From: Sipunculus nudus
Taxonomy: Eukaryota; Annelida; Sipuncula; Golfingiida; Sipunculidae
Direction: 5' to 3'
NCBI GenBank assembly: GCA_026874595.1
Contig: CM049306.1
Coordinates: 12,361,019-12,425,018 of the forward strand
DNA: 64,000 bases
The translations under genes and the position numbers were made by a program. A model generated the notes under the pieces. The model was not told where the DNA came from. It made no database searches and worked only from the letters and a program-made list of their open reading frames with translations. Numbering within the stretch: the first letter of the stretch is position 1; every line of letters starts with the position of its first letter. Shown in pieces: positions 37,336 to 46,318 of the stretch.

Positions 37336-37485
37336 AATATTGTGTTATTGTTATTATTATTAATAGTAGTAGTAGCAGTTATAATTTTATTATTATAATA
37401 TTTTATATTATAATGTTTTGTATTTTATTATATAATAATATAATATATTTTATTATATTATGTTATATTATATTATATTATTAAT
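37336..37485. repeat. degenerate TTA/TATA simple repeat
   Basis: TTATTATTATTA and TAGTAGTAG pass into about 100 nt of TATTATA-type sequence. Confidence 0.85.
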
Positions 37486-37989
37486 ACCCCTGGAATATAC
37501 ATACACATATAGATATGATCACCAGAAAAAAAACTAAGCTGCGAGCTGCCACGGTCGGAACTGAAACTAGATCCCCCATTTGATATTGAAATTGACACAG
37601 ATACCAATGTCCCACTGTACATTAGACTTTTTTTGTAAGCAAGAAGGTGTGACGTTTTCATATTCAAATGGTTTGATAATGCTGGCTGATAACAATGTAG
37701 TTTTTAGCTTGCGTTGACGAGAATTATGGAAGCAGTTAATGTTGGCGAGTTTTAAGCAGTTTACGGGGACATTTAGTGCACCATTCACATATTTCTAACC
37801 AGAAACAGAATCATGCTGTCAAGACTGATGCGTTCTATTTGTATGTAAAACAGCCGAATATGCAGCACCATTCAAGGTAGGAAGGAGCTATTTCGATAAT
37901 ACCACCATGTGTATCCAGTAAGGAATCAATGTCTATTTGAAGCCGAGATCACATGAGAAAGGACGAGCACTTGCACTTTGAAGATGAAA

Positions 37990-38793
37990 GTGTCTAAAAA
38001 TTAGAAAGTTACTGTTCCCACAATCACTCAAATCTTATTTCTTTTACCGCAAACGACTGTAAGCACTTATACAATCCTTTAATACAAAGACATATTGACC
38101 ACTGTCTGACTGTTTAGTGAGGATATGCGAAAAGAAATATAATTCGGGAGCAAAAAAAAATCAAAAGCATGCTACCAGATTTGTTACAAAAACAAATAAA
38201 TAAAAATCTTAAGTTGATTAGTTAACAGTTTAAACTGATGATAGTTGAGGCACGTTCTCCTTAGATAACATAGATTTGTTACGAGAAAAGTATGCATGCA
38301 GTGGTAACTCCGTAAACCAAACACAACATTACAAGACCTCATTTCCATACTCGGGAGCTTTTTGTTGGAACAGGCTCGCTTCTCAGCTCCGTGAAGCCAA
38401 ACCACATCCTTCTTTCAGATGAATCTTGAAACACACAATACCTAATAAGGTAAATTATTAACGTTTTTAACTCTTTATATCCCGTATACTTTTTAAATGA
38501 TATATTTATCATAGTATACGTTATTTATAGCTCTTATATAGCTAAATGTTGGCCCATTTAGTCATCAGATATTTTTGATTGTTCGATCATTCGTGTACTC
38601 GATCATCCTAAAATCCGTATAAGTCTTCAACTGATGTGTCATATATATTTCTTGATTGTACTCATGTCTATATGTAAATTTTATTTATTGTATCTTTAGT
38701 TTTAAATTGTAGCAGGACCTTATTCAAAAACACAGCTTTGCTTAATGAGCTCTCCTGTTGAAGTATATTGTAATAAATAAATAAACAATTTCA
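37990..38793 (+). pseudogene. CR1-type LINE 3' end, copy 2, broken
   Basis: Scattered blocks keep the order of a CR1-like ORF2 carboxy end. LYNPLIQRHIDHC lies near 38067-38105 (compare the common YN..I.PH.DYC block). NQKHATRFV lies near 38160. YKTSFPYSGAFCWNRLASQL followed by REAKPHPSF lies at 38330-38420, matching the S-Y-x-G-A-x-x-W-N-x-L-P block. After the stop, about 370 bp of UTR end in TAAATAAATAAACA, a usual CR1/Jockey-type tail. It differs in sequence and tail from the copy at 31.2 kb, so it belongs to another family. Several stops and frameshifts; no RT core. Confidence 0.75.
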
Positions 38794-40439
38794 TCTCCAT
38801 CTGTAACATCTTACTACAGTTCATAACTAAAACAGTAGTCTGAGCCTACATGATACCTTCGCCAGGATCCTGATCAAACTGTTCAGTGTACTAGACAGTC
38901 ACAGTTCTTCAACACGGTTCACGGGTACGCTCCAGAAAACACGGCCCTTATACCAAAAAATGACAGCTCGGACAAGGACAAGGACATTAAGATATTGTTC
39001 TCATAAAACTTCAGAATCAATTGAATCAAAAATGAATATAGGTGATTCAGATTACTTAAACAAATTAAATAGACTGTATTCATGGTGTCATCCTTACCCT
39101 CGACAAAATTTGTCAAAAATTTGCCATTAAAAGAAAAGATGACCAAGTGACCCAGTGAACCACCAAAGATAAAATATAATACTTTGCCCCTTACCGACTT
39201 ATAATGATTAGTTACTCTTGTAAAGGGTAGGTTGTTCTTAGCCTTAGTAGTGGTGTCTCATTTAGCCCTGTGTAGCCCGCTGACACTACGCCGCCCAGGC
39301 CGTATCTATCTCAGAGATTAATGACGAAAAGGTAGCGAACTGTTCTAGCCGATTGTCAGGCGTCTTACGCACTACACAGCCGATCTAATGAAATTAAAAT
39401 TTTAGTTTCAGCGGATGTTAGGGGACAAAGCGCCCTGCTGCTGCTGTTTAATCATATATTATATTGTTCGTTCCACAACCCCTGACAACCTGGTTTTTTT
39501 TGCGATTATTTCCACAAAAGACAAACTTACCAAACAAAATTTTCACCAGCTACAGAAAGGGGAAATGAGTGAGGTTTGGTACCATACCTGTAAGTAATAT
39601 AAAAATAATTCCCTGTACGGCCTGGTTGACATGTCTTATATATATATCCGTGGTTCATGGCATCCCTCACAAGTGACCATTGTGTATCCTTCAGGGATAA
39701 GGTAATGCGTAATGTGTGACGTAACAATGAAGCATGTGCACGAGGAAAATACAAGTCTCCCTCTTTGACACATTCCCGGTTTTGGATCCCGGTTTGCCCC
39801 GGCGCATCCCGGTACCCCTGTTAGGCCTCAAAACGTGAGTCGACACTAATCATAAAAAAATATCCCAAAACCGCTAAATATGTCAAAGTCGAATATTTTA
39901 TTTTTCCGAAAAAAACATAAAAAATATATAATGTGAAAGTCTATCTCCGAACCGTTAAACACAAAACGTGAAAAAAATATTATGGAAAACGACTTCACGT
40001 TTTGGTCTCCGATAACTTTTTGTGAAATCACGGTTTGTTGAGGTCTCAGTGTCCATTTATGAGGAAAATAACTGGTTTCACGGTAAGTGCTGTTGTCATG
40101 TTTCGTGTATTCACGATTCAAGCTTGCCTCCAAATCGCGAAACTAGAGTTTTTGTGTATGCCAAAAGCGAAGAAACTGAAACCAGCAAAAAAATCCTTGC
40201 TAATTTCCAAACATACCGGTCTTCTGTATGCTGTATACAGGTGACTTACCTATATTTGAAAATGATTTAACGTATCAGATAATTTATTTACTGGCATATT
40301 TATGATATATTAGAGTCAATAGAAAAAAAACCATTAAATCGTAGCAGAATACCTTGCGCTTAAAATTGCTATCAAAACCTGCATGCATGTGAATAATAAT
40401 AAGCTGGACTGCCTGTTAGCTTTTCATAAAAGTAAAGCA
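38794..40439. other. no firm feature
   Basis: A short lysine-rich frame starting at about 40161 runs to a splice-donor-like CAGGTGACT at about 40240, but it is not recognisable as any protein. AT-rich otherwise. Confidence 0.35.
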
Positions 40440-41800
40440 AAGACCATTCTTCTTTTCCCCATTCTTACACTGCTTCTGTTTTATATCTTCTTCTCACTCC
40501 TCTTCTGTCTTTTTCCCTTTTATTTGCTCTTCGTCTTGTATTTGTGCACTTTCTTCCTCTTCTCCTCACCCTTCCGCTAATTCTTCTCCTCAATCTTTCT
40601 CTTCTTCTCATTCCTGTTCCTGTTCTTCTCTTACTTCTTTTCATCTTGTCTTCTTCATTTATTTTATCTTCCTTTCCCCATTCGTCTAAATCTTCTTTTC
40701 CTCCTCCATCTTGTTCTTGCTTGAGTTTCCTCCTCCCTCTTGTTCCCCTTCTACTTTTTCTTACTCGTCCTTGACTTTTCCTCACTCTACTTAGTCCGTT
40801 TCGCTTTCTTACTCTTCTTATTGCTCTGCGCTAATTTACTCTTTTTCTTGTGCTACTTTTGCTTCTTCCTCCTCTTACTATAATTCTCCCCCCCCCCCCA
40901 GCCTTTTTTTTATTTCTGTTTTTGCTTTTTTCTCCGGCTTACACTCGTTTTGCCCTTTTCCCCCTTTATTTACTGTTATTCTCTTTGATCTACTCAAGCT
41001 TTGTCGTGATATTGATCTTTCGTTTTGCTATTTATTTTCTTGTGTTCTACTTCTGTTTCAGGTTCTCCTCATTTTTGTTTTCTTTTCCCAACTTTTCTTA
41101 TTATTTTAAATTTTCTTTGAATTTTCTCATGCGTCCTCTTGCCCTTTTTCTTTTATTTCTACCTCTTAATCTTATCTCTCTTTTTTTATTCTTATTTCTC
41201 CTCAGGATTTTTTGTCTTCTTAATCTTCTTCTTTTCAAATCTCTTTCTCTTCCTATTCTGTTGCGCTTTCATCTTCTGCTTCCGCTTATTATTATTAGTC
41301 TGCTTTTTTTCCTTTCTTTTAATTTTTTTTCTCTCCTGCACGTCCTTCTTCTTGTTCTTTAAACTACTAATTCTATTACCTTTGCTTTCTCTTCTCTTCT
41401 ATTTTTTCCGTTTTTTCTACTTCCTCTTCTACTCCTTCTTACTCCTGTTCTCCTTGCCATTCTCCTTCTTTTTCCGTCTTCTTACATTTCGTTTTACATC
41501 TCGAGTCCTCCTTATTGTTACCTCACTCTTTCTTATATATCTTAATATTCTTTTTCTTCACTCCTCAACCTTATCATTGCCCTTAACCTTCTCATTGCTT
41601 AATCATTATCATTTTTATATCTTTTTAATTCCTCCTACTCGTCTTTTCCTTCTATCTTGTCCTACCTCGTTCTTCTTGTCAGTCTTCTTTCCTTTTTTCT
41701 TCTGTTTTGTTGACTCTTTTTCCCTCCTCTTTTGACTTTTACTCTTGCTCTTTTTGGGCGATTTTCTCTTCTTCTCCTTTCTTTACCTTACCCTTCTTTT
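40440..41800 (+). repeat. 1.35-kb degenerate polypyrimidine tract
   Basis: The plus strand is almost entirely C and T with only scattered purines, built from irregular TTCTTC, TCTTTTC and CTCCTC words. The long frames in it (40850-41362, 170 codons; 41139-41735, 198 codons) are Leu/Phe/Ser-only low-complexity translations, and the minus-strand frame 40465-40785 is Arg/Lys/Glu-only. None is a gene. Such strand asymmetry can adopt triplex (H-DNA) structures. Confidence 0.9.
40888..40899. repeat. poly-C run (12)
   Basis: C homopolymer inside the polypyrimidine tract. Confidence 0.9.
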
Positions 41801-42473
41801 ATTATGTTATAATATATATATATATGTAAATATCTGTTAAATGTTAAGGAAATAATCATTTTACCCCTTTAAGTGATTCTTCTTCTTCTTATTCTTTCTT
41901 TCCTATTTACTCATTTCTAATTATTCTTATAAAATTCTTATTATAATTCTAACACAACATTATCAATATCATCGTAATAAAATTATTGTTTTTAAAATTA
42001 TTAATATAATTATAATAATTATATTATGGTTATTATTATTTATTTTTATTATTATTATCATTATTATTATTATTTTTGTTATAACATACTATATTATTAT
42101 AATTATTATTTCGAAAGGTATCTTCTTACTTCTTAATATAATTATATAGAGAAATGAATAATTTTTTTGGTAAAGTTATTTCGAATTGATTGTTGAAGTT
42201 ATGCTTCACTGACAAGCATTCTTTATATATTAGAAAAACATGATATACCTTCAGCGTATTGAATATTAGGTATAATCATGCTAGGTATCTTATTAATAAT
42301 ACAAAAAGATAAACCCATGTTTGTTTTTGTCAAAATATAACTTTTTTTATTTTCAGACCTTAGCAGACAGATAGATACGTTTACAATCCCTTCCCGTGTT
42401 AGGATAAACATGTCCAACTTAGTTTATAGTAAGTTCTTAAAATATCACTATTCCTTTAATGCGAGGAGAGACA

Positions 42474-42478
<5 letters not shown>
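41801..42478. repeat. AT-rich simple-sequence stretch
   Basis: A short (TA)n at about 41812-41825, then degenerate TTATTA/TTC repeats to about 42115, then AT-rich DNA without a recognised feature. Confidence 0.7.

Positions 42479-42526
<48 letters not shown>
42479..42526. repeat. (TA)n microsatellite abutting the PLE 5' break
   Basis: About 48 nt of TA ending within a few bases of the first recognisable PLE codon. Confidence 0.97.
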
Positions 42527-42527
<1 letters not shown>

Positions 42528-42693
42528 CCCCCAGGCTATTATCAGGCAGATACCTATGATGATCAGCAAGCGTGTATCTGACACCTGCAATAAAGAGCTA
42601 TTAATGAAAGTCAAGCCCATGTATGACAAAGCTTTAGCGAAAAGCGGGTTCACAGAAAGCTTAAAATATGTTGAACCCACAGTGAAAATAATA

Positions 42694-42704
42694 CCCCCCC
42701 CCCC
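42694..42704. repeat. poly-C run (11) in the PLE linker codons
   Basis: Sits where PLEs encode N-P-P-Y-S (CC-rich proline codons), so it probably grew from a short C run. Confidence 0.9.
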
Positions 42705-43250
42705 TTACAGCCGTCGTGTGAAAACCAACATTGGCAGACAATTCATGAAACAAGTTGAAAAACACTTTCCAAAACATCACAGGTACCACAGGCTATTCAA
42801 CAGGAACAATTTGAAAATTAGTTATAGCTGTCTACCCAACATGTCTAACCTGATCAGCAATCATAATACGAAGGTTCTAAATATTGACAAAGCTGTGAAT
42901 GTACCTCAAAAACAATGTAACTGCCGTAAAATAGACGAATGTCTTATGAATGGTCAGTGCCAGCTGAAATGCATTGTCTACAAGGCAACAGTTAGTACAG
43001 ACAATGACGAGAAACACTACATAGGGTGTACTGAAGGTGACTTCAAGACCAGATAAAATAACCACAAACAATCCTTTCGTAACAGATCCCACGCTAAAAA
43101 CACAGAACTGTCTAAACACATCTGGTCACTAAAAGACAACAATATCAATTACAAGCTCTCCTGGTAAATTCTCTGCCAAGGCAGCACCTTACTTCTGTGG
43201 GACTAGAAAGTGTGATCTCTGTTTGTCTGAAAAGCTACTTATAGCAACGG

Positions 43251-43260
43251 CCCCCCCCCC
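43251..43260. repeat. poly-C run (10) in PLE EN coding remnant
   Basis: Lies between the IATA and LNSRAE blocks and is accompanied by loss of frame. Confidence 0.9.
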
Positions 43261-43383
43261 TGGATGATTGTTGAACTCAAGAGCTGAAATTCTCTCCAGG
43301 TGCCACCATCAAAACAAATTCACTCTGAAATGTTTTAAAACCCAGCATTCGTACTATATTCAAGGTGCCCGGTCATCCAACCG

Positions 43384-43399
43384 CCCCCCCCCCCCCCCC
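43384..43399. repeat. poly-C run (16) near the end of PLE coding
   Basis: Follows the last recognisable coding block. Confidence 0.95.
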
Positions 43400-43897
43400 A
43401 ACGAGGATCCGCTGGGCAGACTTGCCTGTTCTGGTAGTTTCTCTCACACTGCTTTGCAGTGTTGAGGGACATGGCGTTACCACTACCCCATGGTGAGTTT
43501 ATCGAGTGGAGTCCACTTGCTATGGGTATAGTATAGTTTATTTTCCTTTTATGTTGTATATTTGCCTTATATATTGTGTATTTTCTATCATATGTACACT
43601 ACTGATATGTTCACTGTTTCCAGAACCCTATAGCAAATCAGTTTACTATGCTATTGGACATCCTGGTAAAATATATTTGTATTATATAATAACACTAAAA
43701 CAACAACAAACCTCTTTGTCCTTTTATGTTCCAGTATCGCACATGTACCCCGACCAATCCTATTGTGCCCCCGAGGACAATAGAATCAGTGTCAGTCCTT
43801 CACATGCCCCCCGCCCCCCGAATCGCACAAAGCAAAATCTCGTAATCTCGTAAAGTCCTGGCTTTTTAAACCACGCCGTTAGCTTTATTCTAACCAC

Positions 43898-43945
43898 ATT
43901 CACCTGATGATCGGGTCGCATCCCGTGAAACAGACTTTTGTGAAT
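43898..43945 (+). ncRNA. hammerhead-ribozyme-like motif at PLE 3' end
   Basis: The order is that of a type I hammerhead. Stem I 5' strand is ATTCAC (43898-43903), then CTGATGA (43904-43910). Stem II is CGGG/CCCG around a 6-nt loop (43912-43925). Then come GAAA (43927-43930), a short stem III region (43931-43938), T at the cleavage position (43939) and stem I 3' strand GTGAAT (43940-43945), an exact complement. Hammerheads in PLE terminal repeats are established knowledge. Departures: a T-T mismatch at the base of stem II, and a C-T mismatch in stem III that one change to G at 43937 would repair. Probably a slightly decayed ribozyme. Confidence 0.7.
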
Positions 43946-43969
43946 TGACAGTGTTGTTATTCTTCAAAG

Positions 43970-44018
<49 letters not shown>
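43970..44018. repeat. (TA)n microsatellite abutting the PLE 3' end
   Basis: About 49 nt of TA, so the PLE remnant has TA repeats on both sides. Confidence 0.97.
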
Positions 44019-44025
<7 letters not shown>

Positions 44026-44684
44026 ATACAAGTATACTACAAGGTTTTCTAATCTATGCATCAGTTATTTTTATGTTATTTTTCTTAATGTTAAGCGAGT
44101 TGAGACACTTAAAAATAGATATAAGCACTCTTATTACCATCTTTGGTATTGTGAGGAAGGAATGCAGCATTGTTCTAAAAATAAATCCTTAAAAAATTCT
44201 TTGATTCAGATGGTGATCCGGAACATCTTTAAATTTAGTCAATTGCTTATTGTATCGTTTCCGATCTATCTTAAAAAACTCATCAAAATCCGTTAGTATT
44301 TTTTAGTAATGAAAAAAGTACAGAAAAAAACAAACAAGGTTAAGGTAACTAGATTAGATAACTGTGGCATGTGAGCTATAGAGAAACGGCCGCCTAATTC
44401 AAAAGTTGGCATGATAATCGAAACAAATGTGGGAATGTTGCACATTTTTCATTGGTTGAGCACAGTATGAAGGTAAAATTGCTCACAAAACAACAATCTA
44501 AATATGCCAAAACAGACATAATTTTCAATAAATCTGTAAATGATGTAGATGCAATACCCAGGCTAGGTTTTATGCTCTGATGCAGTTCCATCTAGAAAGA
44601 ACCTTTTTTTAAATAGGCATCAGTTAACTTGCATTTCGTTCTGTATTTATTGGTTTGGATAAAAATACCTTAAATTAACCTTTC
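44019..44684. other. no recognised feature
   Basis: AT-rich, short frames only. Confidence 0.45.
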
Positions 44685-44941
44685 CTGAAAAAAATATCCG
44701 AACCGGATACCCCTCCATCTGCGAGCTCCCTCAGCCTTGTGAAAGATGAATAAAGATAAGGGTTCAGATTGGCGTCCAAATTTTGTAAGGGGGAGATCGA
44801 CTTACAAAGCTCAATAGTTCCTAGAGGATGAGAAAACCACCAACCTTGGACGGACAACTAAAACCCATTCTCTTAGCCTCACCGGGAATGGAACCCGGGT
44901 TGCCGCAGAGAAGGCCGAGCGTTTACCACTGAGCTTTCAAG
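44685..44941 (-). mobile_element. tRNA-derived SINE
   Basis: On the minus strand a tRNA-like head has an A-box-like AAGCTCAGTGGTAAACGCT (complement 44919-44937) and a B box GGGTTCCATTCCC (complement 44884-44896), about 25 nt apart. The head resembles that of the SINE at 14.6 kb (shared CCGGGAAT-GAACCC and CTCTTAGCC stretches). The body includes GGTTTTCTCATCC, also comparable. The two are probably members of one superfamily. Confidence 0.7.
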
Positions 44942-45785
44942 GCAAAATATTAATAAGAATTATAATGATAAAAAAATAATAATAAGAAGAAGGGTGAATA
45001 TATAATAGGAAAAATCAGGTGATGGTGATGATAATGATGAAGGATGAGAAGACAAATTAGAGGGATAATAAAAGTTAAGACTAAAAGATTACCAGAAAGA
45101 AGAGTTATAAATGAGAGACGAAGGAGAGAAAAAAGATGAAATAGAGGAAGTAGAAGAAGAAAAAGAAAAAAGGAAGAACAAGAATTAAAGGGGAGAAAAG
45201 ACAAAAGAGAGCAAGAAGACGCGGAGGGAGAAGAAGAGAGTGAAAAAAGGAACAAGACTTGAGAAAGTTACAGAATTGTTACACAAAATATATTTCGCAA
45301 TTTAACAAAAGGATAAAAATGTCTACAAATATAAAGAAAATATTAGTGGTACCACCGCGCTCATTCAACTGATAAAACTACACATCATCAATCAGTAAGT
45401 GTGTTGAAGTTTCTAGTTCCGCTCGATTAACGGGAATAAGAATGAGGAGGATAAGAAAAGGAAGAAAGCATTTAAAAGAGTTATACAGAAAGGAAGAAGA
45501 TTCACTAGAAGTAAAGAGAGAGTAGTAAGTAATAAAATAGGACAGGCAAGACGAAGAAGAAGTAAAAGTAGAATTAGAATAAGAGTAAAATGGAAGAAAG
45601 AAGAAGGGGAAAACGATTCAGATTATGAGAAGAAAAGCAAGACAAAAAGATGAATACAAAGGAAAGGAATTTAAAAGAAGTTAAGGAAGTAGAGCAAAAA
45701 GGATACCAAATAGAAGAAGATAAAAATGAAAAAGAAAAAAAAGAGCAAGATGAAGGTGAGCAAGAAAAGAAAAAAAAGTAGAATG
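44942..45785 (+). repeat. ~0.85-kb degenerate polypurine tract
   Basis: The plus strand is nearly all A and G (AGAAGAAG, GGAAGAAC, AAAAGAGA words), entered through ATAATAATAAG. A mixed-sequence gap of about 170 bp lies at about 45265-45435. The minus-strand frame 44950-45255 is a Leu/Phe/Ser artefact. Strand asymmetry is opposite to that of the tract at 40.4-41.8 kb. Confidence 0.88.
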
Positions 45786-45910
45786 AGAATAGAGATGTAT
45801 ATCTGTAAGCCCTTGTGACCGAAAATTAAAACATCTGCAATTCAGATCTGAAGTTGTGTGATGGAACTATCTGGTGATCAAATTTACTTCACAATATGAT
45901 GCTCCAAATT

Positions 45911-46307
45911 TATTTTTTTTTTAATATTTTTTATTGGAGGTGACCGCCTCCATTTTTTCATGCTAACTTAACTAAATATATGTATATCTGTAGAATTCCA
46001 TCCCGGTTTTGGACTACGTGACAGGAGAGTGTCACGCTTCTTCTCATGTTATATCCTTGTGTTAACCAGGCCCGGCGACTACTGCACATGCGGGCCCTAG
46101 GTGGGAAATCCTGCCCATAGCTGGGTCATACCACCGAGGGACGCTCAAAAGGCACACTCGTTTATGAGTGAAACACTTTAAGCATGCAGAGCGCTCACCT
46201 TGGGTGGGGAGTCGACCGTGAAAAAATCTCACCGCCTTGGCTGAGATTCCAACTCACGATCTCCCGGCTTTGACCTGTGCTCTACCCCTGAGCAACAGAA
46301 GCCGGTG
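45911..46307 (-). mobile_element. tRNA-related SINE family S1, copy 1
   Basis: About 400 bp; read on the minus strand it starts with a tRNA-like head (GGCTTCTGTTGCTCAGGGG A-box region, GTGAGTTGGAATCTCAGCC B-box region). A body follows with blocks such as CCCAAGGTGAGCGCTCTGC and GGTATGACCCAGC. It ends in the hairpin GGAGGCGGTCACCTCC and an A-rich tail. Flanks TGCTCCAAATT (45900-45910) and TGCTCAAAATT (46308-46318) look like an 11-bp target duplication with one mismatch. Confidence 0.8.
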
Positions 46308-46318
46308 TGCTCAAAATT

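Larger units (their letters stand above)
42527..43969 (+). pseudogene. Penelope-like retroelement, 5'-truncated, with GIY-YIG endonuclease
   Basis: The surviving frame opens at about 42529 with QAIIRQIPMMISKRVSDTC, the RT thumb block of EN-bearing PLEs. PPPYSRRVKTNIG, KHFPKHHRYHRLFNRNN and SYSCLPNM are the conserved RT-EN linker. CNCRKIDECLMNGQC is the cysteine motif ahead of the nuclease, and IVYKATV...HYIGCTEGDFKTR is the GIY-YIG core with its Arg. A stop at about 43055 interrupts it. The same frame goes on with TELSKHIW, which carries the usual Glu. After a shift near 43165, KAAPYFCGTRKCDLCLSEK follows, then LNSRAEILSRC. The RT catalytic domain is absent, so the element is dead. Poly-C runs lie at 42694, 43251 and 43384. 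About 500 bp of UTR run to a hammerhead-like motif and (TA)n. Confidence 0.93.

Noticed and set aside
40035-40244. Lysine-rich short exon before CAGGTGACT
   Set aside because: A donor-like site alone is weak evidence; the peptide is unrecognisable and the flanks are low-complexity AT-rich DNA.
40465-40785. Arg/Lys-rich 106-codon minus-strand frame, like a nuclear basic protein
   Set aside because: It is the complement of the polypyrimidine tract; low complexity only.
40850-41735. Two long plus-strand frames (170 and 198 codons), apparently membrane proteins
   Set aside because: They translate a degenerate C/T-only tract. The Leu/Phe/Ser composition follows from the base composition, and both overlap in different frames.
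43506-43853. 115-codon frame after the PLE coding region
   Set aside because: It lies in the PLE 3' untranslated part and resembles no PLE block.
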